The position numbers and the translations under genes are program-made. From the NCBI GenBank assembly GCA_027605045.1, contig JAQFWX010000087.1:1-64000 (forward strand): DNA of 64,000 bases, read 5' to 3'. The stretch comes from Phallus indusiatus. Taxonomy: Eukaryota; Basidiomycota; Agaricomycetes; Phallales; Phallaceae. Shown in pieces: positions 54,834 to 64,000 of the stretch. The first letter of the stretch is position 1, and each line of letters begins with the position of its first letter. The notes beneath the pieces are model-generated. The model was not told the origin of the DNA, ran no database searches, and was given only the letters and a program-made list of their open reading frames with translations.

Positions 54834-56472
54834 ATGATGATGATGACTTCAAGGATTTATCTTCAACTCATCGCGCTGTTTTGCTTGTTTTGTGCAAGTA
54901 AGGCGTTCTATATTCCGGAGAGTAAGAGAGAATCGATAGGTTCTCTTCATTCGCGAATGTTTGGACATGGAGGACTGAGGCCCACACTTGGACTTGAACC
55001 GTCTACGTATGCCGTCAATCTGACTGGGAGAGCGGTCAAGCCGTCCAATTCAAGTGCGAATTCTTCACTGCCAAATTTTGTGGTTTACAGTGACAGATGG
55101 ACGTCAAACGTCGGCCCACCTCCGGTTTCTGAAGTCAAGGTTTACTTTTCATCAAACAATTATAGTCATCTATGTCTGATGCATTTCATTTCGAAAAGGG
55201 TTTCAACGTAGTGTATGTCGTATTCATTGCTTCCTTCTTCCCGAGGGCGATAGTACAGCGCTTCCATATTCAATCTCATCTTTTCCGCCCACTTGATGTG
55301 TTTCTAAATCTTTTCCATGCTACAGTGCTCTCGCATTTTTGCTCGTCAAAGGTCCTTTTGACAAGTCGTTGGAATGGGTAAACATGTCTCCAGCTCAACG
55401 CAACTCCACCAAGAAGACATATCATTCCAAGGGTATCAAACTCATCGTCAGCGCGTTCGGTTCGACAGACACACCGACGACTGACGGGGTGGACCCTATT
55501 GCAACAGCGAATAAGATGGCTGAATTCGTAATTCAATACGGTCTAGACGGAATTGATGTCGATTACGAGGTGCGTTCAATGGCGAATTTGAACGGTAGTA
55601 CTTCCACGCAATCTTGGTAATTTGCTATCTCATTCTATATAGGATTATGAAGCGATCAATAAAGGAGATGGTAAAGGGGAAGCATGGGTCATCAGCTTTA
55701 CGAAACAACTCCGAGCCAAGTTGCCCAAGGGCAAGTATATTTTAACGCACGCTCGTACGGTCTAACCTATCTTTTCTTTCTTTTTTTCTCGTATCTTATT
55801 CTTCTTTCAGCGGTAGCGCCTTGGTTTTCGCCTGGCCGTTTTGGTGGAGGAGCCTACTTGACTGTCCATAAAGAGGTGGGGGATCTAATTGATTGGGTGA
55901 GTTCGATTTGAAATGGTCGAGAAGGATAACTGAATAGAACTTCCAACTTGCAGTATAACATACAGGTGAGATTATTCTGCGTAAACGGTTTTGTTTCTCA
56001 ATATTTTAATTTCTTTGCAAAATAGTTCTACAACCGTAAGTGATCATTTTTCATAAGTACACATATCATATGCCTAATCTTTTTGGGTGCATGTATAGAG
56101 GGATCCAGCGAATACACGACCTGTGAAGGTCTAGTTTTCCAATCCTCACCGTCCTGGCCCCAATCGTCTCTTCTCGAGATTGCCCATAATGGCGTACCTA
56201 TGCACAAGATAGTCATCGGTAAACCTGGGAAAGCGGATGATGCAAGTAATGGATTCATGTCCACTAATACGCTTGCCGGTTGTCTGAATCAGGCTAAGAA
56301 GCAAGGGTGGAAAGGTGGTGCGATGACTTGGGAGGTAAGTCTTACCGTCTTGGGATGCTTTCCCTGCGTATCAGAGCAGAGTTTTTGATGCTGCGATTGT
56401 TAGTACCCCGATGCAAACACGACTTGGATCAATCACGTCAGGGCCCAGGCTTTTCCGGAGTCTGCATCCTGA
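54834..56472 (+). CDS. secreted GH18 chitinase
   Basis: Nine exons: 54,834-55,139; 55,199-55,212; 55,326-55,569; 55,643-55,754; 55,811-55,896; 55,954-55,965; 56,026-56,035; 56,099-56,334; 56,404-56,472. They join to 362 aa. A signal peptide (YLQLIALFCLFCASKA) is followed by a (beta/alpha)8 hydrolase pattern: FVVYSDRW, KLIVSAFGS, and the catalytic DGIDVDYE (D-x-x-D-x-D-x-E, Glu as acid). YILTHAPVAPWF, DWYNIQFYNQ and the closing WKGGAMTWEYP strand are also seen. It would cleave beta-1,4-linked N-acetylglucosamine polymers in cell wall or substrate. Exons of 14, 12 and 10 nt are required to keep these motifs. No carbohydrate-binding module is seen. Confidence 0.93.
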
Positions 56473-56851
56473 TATGTATTCGGAAGGGCACCCTGGAGGG
56501 TTTTATCATGTATTCACGATGCTTTAAATGGCAACCCACGACTTAGATATATCTATTGATGCAGAACCTATGTAGAGGGTGGTTATAGATATTTAGATGA
56601 CCACAACAATGTATGTTGAATACGACGGAATAGATGTTTTTTTCTGGTATTGTTGGTTTTATATACTCAGGTGCGCCCAAAAGAAAACAGGAATCTAGAA
56701 TAGTCCAAAGCATTGTGCAAATACATTGTCATTTTTACATATACACGATTCGGAACGGCCGATAACATAATGATATAATAGCAAGGGGTAGGAAAAAAAA
56801 GATCTAACCATAATGATGTTTACGAAACACTTAGCATGAGTTGGAATTTTG

Positions 56852-58447
56852 TTATTGGTGTTGACGTTGCTGATAGAACCAAGATTCGACGCCAGGAACA
56901 AGAGTTGTCAGCGCGATTTCATCATCTACAGTGTCGACGCAACACTCTTGTTGTTGAATATTTAAATGCCGCGCCCGGTCCTCAAAAACTGCTTCGTGCA
57001 AGTTTAGTAGTAAGCGCGAGGTAAAAATGGAGTGTAAAACGCGCTGCAATCTAGAAGAGTAGCGAACCATTTCCTTGTAGACCCAATAAAAGTTCCCAAA
57101 TGACTTACTGTAAAAACGGGGGTACGATATCGGACTAGTAGAAAATGACAGGTTAAAGAAGCGGTTAATTTATCTAGAATGTTTTTTGATTGACATACGT
57201 CACGAGCGATGGTGGCAATGTTAATGACGGAGAAGATAATGAGATATAGGTAGAAAACGATGCCTGCCCCGAGAAAGAGCTGAGTGGTAAAAGCCTGAAC
57301 GTGATATAAAGCAGTGAAAGACACACCGTCGCGGTATAGTGTGGTGATGAGCTTGGAAGGGGTATAACGTACTTGAAAAATAATTGAATAGATGCGGATC
57401 CAATGATGGGCTAGTACGCACAGCAAGGCCAAGTTTTGTACAGCGTGAGAGCCAACATCACTAAATAAATTGTTCAGCAAACTATTGATAAAGAACCTTT
57501 CGACGTACGTGACTCGAAAACAATGATGAACGAAATGTCAATATATAATTTTTTATCTGGCAGGCTGGTGAGAACGCATGTCAGAGATGCCATGTTCGGA
57601 AGCACGGCTAGAATCAATTGGAGTTGTATTGTATATAAGGACATGAAGAACACACACACTGACAATTTTTTGCATTCGAGGCACGCCAAATGAGAAAACA
57701 GGAGGGCGCAATGAGTACAAGGGCCAGGATACAAGACGCAATTCCTAAGCGTTTACTTCGACCCCATACCGCCCATGTTCTAAACCCGACAACGACTAGT
57801 GATAAAACAATACGAATATGTTTTTTCTAATATTCAATAGGGACCACTCACGCTCGGCGATAATTATACCCAGAAAGAGAAACCCTTTATGCCGCATAAA
57901 GTTCGGTACGGGCGGATAGCAGAGAAAAAGCTTACAGGTATACGTTTGTAGCAGTGTTCGACAAGATGAAGGGGAGAGGGACGATGGACCGCTGTGGGCT
58001 TTTGCAAAATTCAACATTAGTTTAACTCGTGTGGCAGGCAGGTGAATCAAAAAAGGATGTAAACTGACTATATATTATCATGGCGCCATCTACGAGAGCA
58101 GGATATTTTGTGAGGAAGTAGAGAGCTTTGCCTATGCTCCATGGGGTTGGCCAGATATACTCAGTTTCGGAAGCAAATGTGAGAAGACAGTCGTATATCT
58201 AGGATTAGTTTTTATTGAGGCAAAGATCTAAGAAAGGAAATGGAGGGCTCCATACGAAAGCGCAATAGCTAACGACTGTGTTTACGTCCGGTAAGTTGGA
58301 GATCTGATATGAAGCTAAAAAAAAGGCTTACGAGCCCACGACTTTTGAATTCGGATGAGAGAAATCAACTTGTAGATCAAGGAAAGAAAGACAGGAAGGA
58401 CGCACGGTGAGATCGCGAGTTCGTTGATACTCAGTGTTACTGCTCAT
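56852..58447 (-). CDS. DUF6533-type seven-helix membrane protein
   Basis: Multi-exon minus-strand gene. The DUF6533 signature is clear (YDCLLTFASETEYIW, then PWSIGKALYFLTKYPALVD). Next come ...GIIIAE...FRTWAVWGRSKR, a membrane span ILALVLIAPSCFLIW, LTLYKTW, PSKLITTLYRDGIVFYLYL and the C-terminal EMVRYSSRLQRVLHS...LLLNLHEAV before the stop at 56,852. This order is typical of a large family of agaricomycete membrane proteins of unknown function. I joined the exons from the DUF6533 part to the end with consistent phases. The first exon (ATG proposed at 58,447) is not resolved. Function is unknown; receptor-like topology is inferred. Confidence 0.8.
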
Positions 58448-59086
58448 GACGGAGAACCGCGTTGGTTATTAGATTACGACTTGGGTAAAAGGGAATAAGA
58501 CGAAGAGATTAGCACAAAGCATAAGAAGAGATTGTTCTTGTACAGAGAGAAGGTAAAGAACTTTTGTGTGAGGTCTCAGTTCGCAAGTGATAATAATTGC
58601 GATCTTGCTTCGCAACAAGGCATAGCTCGGGCTGGTGTGAAAGTGATGATGCCGGGATAGAAGCCCATTTCCATTGGCCGGAATGACCGGGTGAAAGTGC
58701 CCTTTGGCACCAGTGAAGATGAGCAACAATTGAGTCGTTGTATATTCAGATATCTGAGGTGAGGATGTTAAGGGCAATGTTGATCATGTGTGGCGCATGA
58801 ATGACAATGACGACGAGACTATGATACTGACTGATATTTGAGATATTAGATATTATTTTTATACTCGGAAGATGGATGTAGACTGAGATGTGTGTGCAAC
58901 AGGATCAAATCATCCTAATTTCCATAGAATTCTGGAAGTGAGCGCTGACTGTGAAATTTGAAGATCTCAGGCTGGGGATTGGATGGCAATGATGATGGTG
59001 ACGATGAATGATGAATATGAATATTGAATGATGATGATGATATTAGTTGCACTTTGACCATCGACTGACTCCACACGAACTCCCCC
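58448..59086. promoter_or_regulatory. divergent promoter region
   Basis: About 640 bp between the DUF6533 gene (minus) and the PH-domain gene (plus). ATGATGATGAT-type microsatellite is present at 58,985-59,040. Confidence 0.45.
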
Positions 59087-62000
59087 ATGGATTCGCAATC
59101 TCGCCGTCCTCCTCTCTCCATCCTTGTGCCCAGTTTGAGTTCGTCGTCTGTTGTTCGGCCAGATCTGCCCTCTCCAGCCAAGCAGAAACGGTTGTTTCCC
59201 ATCGCTTGTCGAGTCGGTAAATCTCCTCTTTTCTCTCATTGCCACAACATAATAATACTATTACAGTTCCAACTGATCAATGGTTCACTACTCGAATAGA
59301 CAGAACATGGAGCGTCAAGGATTTGAAGGTCTGGTTGCTGTCCAAAGCATTACCGTCCGATGTCCTTCCCCTTCCCCCATCCTACCGCCCTTCTTCTCCT
59401 GTTACCTTCGCTGCTGCCCCACCTACCGCTACTGAAGTGGCCACTGCAACCCCGTACTCCTCCACAACACCATCACCCGATGGTATCGCCATTTCAGAGA
59501 CCACCACCATCACCGGTGATGACGTCCACGACGTGCCGTCTTCCGATCGTCCAGCTCGCCTGGGCGGCCGCGACCTCCTCCCTATCCCTCACTCAGCTCC
59601 TCCACCTCCACCTCCTCTTTCCATTCCATACTCTTATAATACTGGCGCACCCGCAATTTCAGGTATCGAAGCTTTGAAAAATAGACATCCAGCCCCTTCC
59701 GTCGTCTCCCATGCCTCTCCTCCGGAGAACTCGGAATTCGTTCAAAACGTGCTCCGAATCGCGGACAGATGGTCCTTGCACTCGTTTTCTCTGGTTTGTT
59801 CTCCTCTATCTCACACCACATACTAATCTCATTCGGTGCTTATTACAGGGTGGCATGCTATTGACTGATGCCTCTCCGCTGTCCGAATACTCTCTCAATC
59901 CACACGAATTACTCGAACTACATCGAGCCGGTGCCTATGTTCCTTTGCCTAAAACTGCTCAACCATCTCTTCCCAACCCCATGTCCTTCCCAGTCGATAT
60001 AGGTACTCGCACCGCCAGTGCACGCGCTGCAGCATCCACGTTTAGACCCAGACCAGAAAAACCACCTACTAAATCCAAGGACAAACCCAAAAACAGGAAA
60101 CACGCTCTCAAGTCAGAAGCGACTAATGTCATAACCCCATCTTCCTCTTCCTTACATGGCAGTTACGCGTATCATCATGGCCAACTCTCCTCGGCCACCT
60201 CCAGCGAATGCGAGTCAGAGCAAGAGGTCGAAGAATTTGGAGAAATATACGGATCTCCTTATGCACAACCTTACTTTGATGGCTGGGCTATGGTATTGCG
60301 AATTCGCGGTCTGTCTTCTTCCTCTAACAAGAAAGGTGCCGACAAGGGTAAAGGACGTGAAGAGGAAGAAAACGGCGTTTCAAGGTGTGAAACTGCAGAC
60401 CCTCCAGGACTTGGTTCAAGTTCGTCTGGCACAGAATCTTGGAAAAAGATGTGGGTTATGGTACGAGAAAATCGTATAAGCATTCGACGTCAAAGAGAGG
60501 ATGAGGATGAAGAGAGATGGTTTATTGGAAGTTGCGTCGGGCTATATGGTACAGTATTGATATCTCATGCAATAATCAGTCCTCCTGAGCTTGTCTAGGT
60601 ATTGATAAGCTCAAGTATCTTCTGGGACACGATCCGCCTCAAACCAATCCCGTTCGCCAACATCACCGTACTCAAGCTTCGACACACCAGCATCCTCCGT
60701 CTGAACCCCTGCCCTATCGTGTATCCACCAACTCCAGTCGAAAATCAGCTAGACCGGGAAAAGATCTAACCATTTGTGCCAAATTTACCGGAGATTCAGG
60801 AGGAAGCCGATGGTTGTTTCTCCGAGCACTAGACTCGCAAAGTAAGTGGGCGGCGGAGACTAACCAGTCCAGAAACTAACCTTGCTTTCGAACCAGCGCA
60901 CGAACACCTACTTCGTATCATTCATAGACTGGCTTATACCTCTCCTCTACGTCTTCACTCCATCTACCCTAATCCGCTTCGTCATTCAGCAACGCAGTCT
61001 ATATCCCAATCCCTTTCTCAAAGCGTCGACTTCCCTCCACTATCCCCACTAGGTCCCCACCAATATCCTCACTTCCGACCCACGACACACACAATGCGAA
61101 CACTACGGACCGAGTTCCTTCCAAATCCAATTCCACATCCTTTAGCGTTGAGTTTCAGCGCTCCTAGCCCTCTGACAGGTCAAGATGACGCCAGCGACGA
61201 AGATTTACCTATCGTCGGGAGTGGAAGGCGAAGAAGCTTGTTTGACACGGCTAGTTTTGCTTCTGGCGATGACGAGCTGTTTGCAGATGATGATTCGACT
61301 TTTAGTGGCTCTCATCACCATTCCCATTCCCATTATCACTACCATGCCTCCGCTAACTCGTCTTTTGCTCCTTCATCTTCGTCTTATGGGATGGGTCTCG
61401 GAACGGGTATGGGCGTGCGGTTTCCAGAGTGGAGAGAAGATGTGTTGATACGCGCTGTTAATGCTGGTTTAACCGGTGGTCTTGGGATGGGCGGTTTGGA
61501 CCGACGGGAGTACGTGTCTCACGATCGTCGTCATCTGCCAGGAATGGTCAAGTCGGGAGATCACAAAGACGATGACAATGACGATGAACAACAACAACAA
61601 CAACAACAACAACAAGACGATCCTAACGATGCTTCAAACTCTCGTCGCGATAGTCTCGGCACTGATATGGTGGTAGAGTCACGACCACCTCCTCCTTCCC
61701 TCGCGAGAACTAGCCGGACGTCAAGCTTGAGCGAAACGGCTGTGACAGACTCGGTTGTTGATCAGGCTGCGTTAGGAGTATTCGATGATACGGAGAGCGA
61801 TTCTGATAGTGAAGCTGGTAGCGAGAAAGAGTGGGATGGGTGGGCGTACGATCTTGATAGGTTGAAAGGTATCAAGTATCCGAAACCGTTGGCTACGCGA
61901 GTAGGCAATCTAGGTGGTGCAGGAGGAGGAGGAGGAGGATCCGATGAAGATTATGAACATGTTCAATATCCATCAAGTGCCGAGAAGAAATCACGAAGAA

Positions 62001-62845
62001 CGACGGGTCGTCGAGATCGTGCGAGGACTATTGTTGGAGCTAGTGTTGTAGGTGTGACACCGACGCCTATGCCCACGCCTACCGCGTCATCGTCACCTTT
62101 AGGAGCGGGTATGGATTTGTTCAGTACGCTTGCTGCTTTTCGAATACAACCGAATCCATCGAAACAACAACAAGCACAAGTACAAGTGCAACAACAATCG
62201 TCGACACAATCTATTCCGCTTTCGCCGACTACGACGAGACTTAGTTCTACGACGACGCTGAGCACTCTTTCTTCCAATAGTACGATTACACCGGACCGTG
62301 AACATGATCGTAGAGGTAGTCTCCCGGCAGATAGTGAAAGTATTTCGGAACAACAACAACAACACAGTTCAAAACCGACGTCTCCCATTTCAACCACGAC
62401 CAAGATGTCGCCTCTAACTCGTGCACGATCGGCGACTGTATCGGCTGTTGCTGCAGTACGATCGTCGCCTACTTCCGTATCCTCTTCATCATCCTCATCG
62501 AATGTTAACGTTAATACTGCTGCTGGTGCTGCTCAGTCACGTCAACCACCTCCAATGCCGTCTTCCTCGTCATCTTCATCTAAACCTAAACCGAAATCTA
62601 AACCAAGCAACAACAACAAGACGAAACCTTCCGCTACTGGTTCAGAGAGACCGCGGACGGCGGGTGATGATAATAATAGTACTAACAATAATAACAGCAA
62701 TAATAATAATAACACCAACAACCAAGACGTCGTAGGAGGAGGATCCAGCGGTTCATCTATGGGAATGAAAAATCTGATGAGAGGGCTTAGTATGAAAGCT
62801 GGGAAGGGACTTGAAAGTGCGATGGATTTTGTTGAAGGTAAATGA
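59087..62845 (+). CDS. PH-domain protein with low-complexity tail
   Basis: Exons 59,087-59,216; 59,267-59,793; 59,849-60,548; 60,599-60,841; 60,897-62,845 give 1,182 aa. An N-terminal segment PTDQWFTTRIDRTWSVKDLKVWLL resembles a ubiquitin/RA-like fold. Residues ~360-560 form a PH-like domain (FDGWAMVLRIRG, WKKMWVMVRENRISI, WFIGSCVGLYGIDKL, WLFLRALDSQTHEHLLRIIHRLA) interrupted by a charged insert. The remaining ~600 residues are low complexity: His-rich (HHSHSHYHYHA), Gln runs, Ser runs and Asn runs. The protein ends in an amphipathic helix (MKNLMRGLSMKAGKGLESAM). This suggests a membrane-phosphoinositide adaptor, possibly in polarity or signalling; the specific role is unknown. Confidence 0.88.
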
Positions 62846-63324
62846 AAAAGTTGATTCGTTTTGTTAAAAATATGCTATGCTACGTTATGACTTTGCTTTG
62901 CTTTGCTTTGCTTTGCTATGCTATGCTTTCCTCTTTTTTTTTTTCTTTCGTTACCCGTTCGTTTGCTATATCCTCATTTAATAACATTTTTCATCTGGAT
63001 CTGTTATGTTGTTGTTTATTTCTTCTGTTTTTAGTCTTAGTCGACGACTTGTGTCCGATTTTTTTTTTTCTTCGGTGATATTTATCTCTTTTTGCATATG
63101 TAAAACGTGTCTTCAATCCCCATTACTTAATATATGTTTCAACTTAAGATATGAAGAAAGAAAGTGAACCAACGTGAAAACAAAAACGACTTCATTATCA
63201 TATCATAAACAAGATCATCACCGATAAAATACATCACAGAACATATCATTTTTCATCTGTCGTGAGACTACCACTTCCTTTTCCTAGATAGAAGATAGAT
63301 AGAAGAGTGGCCATCAGAAAGACG
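62846..63324. other. convergent intergenic region
   Basis: 3' ends of the PH-domain gene and the transporter gene face each other. It contains CTTTG/CTATG short repeats (62,885-62,930) and T-rich tracts suited to transcription ends. Confidence 0.5.
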
Positions 63325-64000
63325 TTAATTAAAGGAGGATATGAAAGTTTTTCTCGAACCTTCTTCAATTTGATTTATTCCTTCTCCGTGGTGGTAGTCA
63401 GATAGGAAGAAATAGGTGAACGGCAGGCCGATTAACAATGCTCCGACAATGTTTCCGAAGAAAGCTGCGAACAATGACCTAATTGAAAATGCGTTAGAGA
63501 GCGCCTAAAGGAGATTGTTATTGTCAATTATATATATATATATGTACTTTTTAATGTATTCGGCGGTTGTCAACTGAAAAGAAAGAAAATTATTTAGTAT
63601 TGTGATAACAAAGGTAAAATTGAGTGGCGCGGGGTTCTAGGTTACCTTGGAGTGAAGCAAGATGCCAAGTGGGAGAGAATACATGTTTGCTGCGTTTTTG
63701 AAAACGAATGAGCTACGACCAATTTGGAAACGTATCAATCATATACTAACCGACAACTAGACAGTAAATGGTTAGTGAGACATATAGTCATTTGGCATGC
63801 ACGGAAATTCTAAAAATACATACCGTGGTCATATGAGGATGCGACGAATATCCAAATCGGGAACCAGATGACATAGAGCTTTTTACGGCGATAAGAAAGA
63901 TTGGTGTGTGTGAGTTAAATTGTTCGTCAGTTGAAAGGGAAGGAAAAAATTGGTACCCACTTTGGAAATCACATCACGGGCGGCTGCGGCTTGCTGTTGA
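63325..64000 (-). CDS. formate/nitrite transporter family protein (3' part, runs off the window)
   Basis: The 5' part lies beyond the window. Visible minus-strand exons: about 64,000-63,963; 63,878-63,824; a 6-nt exon 63,756-63,751; 63,689-63,646; 63,573-63,548; 63,478-63,325. The product reads ...AARDVISK, LYVIWFPIWIFVASSYDH, VVANMYSLPLGILLHSK, LTTAEYIKK and SLFAAFFGNIVGALLIGLPF. It ends SRKTFISSFN. The DHVVANM and GN-(I)VG-A segments and helix pattern match the FNT channel family, pentameric channels for formate, nitrite or related anions. The 6-nt exon is needed to restore DHVVANM with correct phases. Confidence 0.85.

Noticed and set aside
61963..62403. 146-codon minus-strand ORF rich in Cys and Val
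   Set aside because: Antisense of the low-complexity Ser/Gln-rich part of the PH-domain protein.

Overview
This window is one end of a fungal chromosome, read from the telomere inward. The first 239 bases are an uninterrupted array of the 7-mer CCCTAAA (TTTAGGG on the other strand). Genes have many short GT-AG introns of about 50-60 bp and sometimes very small exons. The gene families found (a DUF6533-type seven-helix protein, a basidiomycete-style alginate lyase, a telomere-linked RecQ helicase with an OrsD-like region) point to an Agaricomycete-like basidiomycete. I cannot name the species.

Layout: (1) 1-239, telomere. (2) About 240-19,690, a repeat-built subtelomere without a convincing intact gene. 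It contains C/T-rich imperfect repeats, at least 20 copies of a roughly 168-bp repeat, a large direct duplication (240-2,960 against 10,805-13,690), a nested duplication (3,552-6,304 against 6,830-9,649), a 395-bp solo LTR with its target duplication, a truncated LTR, several minisatellites (19-bp and 21-bp units) and arrays of AAGCGGAGAG that end in hairpins. A broken BAH/PHD-like fragment lies at 15.9-16.6 kb. (3) 19,696-25,357 minus, an intact 8-exon telomere-linked helicase gene (1,767 aa by my splicing) transcribed toward the telomere. (4) 25,850-29,060, a third and rearranged copy of the subtelomeric composite element, then the 3' end of an LTR retrotransposon and a long foldback element. 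(5) 30-64 kb, ordinary gene-dense chromosome.

Genes in the unique part, in order: a basic serine/arginine-rich protein with a triplicated W-[IV]-A motif; a multi-pass membrane protein; a small 3-exon protein; a secreted, probably GPI-anchored alginate-lyase-family protein (10 exons); a secreted acid-sphingomyelinase-like phosphodiesterase (22 exons); a 106-aa protein; an NVJ2/TEX2-type lipid-transfer protein (TM-PH-SMP); a PARP-type zinc-finger protein with a probable AT-AC intron; a Zn(II)2Cys6 transcription factor; an isochorismatase-family hydrolase; a GH18 chitinase; a DUF6533 seven-helix protein; a large PH-domain protein; and the 3' part of a formate/nitrite transporter that runs off the window. 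For nearly all of these I derived exon boundaries by hand; the total length was divisible by three and the family motifs joined correctly. The secreted enzymes suggest a role in polymer and lipid turnover outside the cell, but no single pathway links the neighbours.

The most unusual material is the composite subtelomeric element (three copies, internal module inversion, hairpins including one with compensatory changes), the TTTAGGG telomere, the intact OrsD-RecQ helicase, and the unusual splicing (AT-AC and GC-AG introns, a 6-nt exon).
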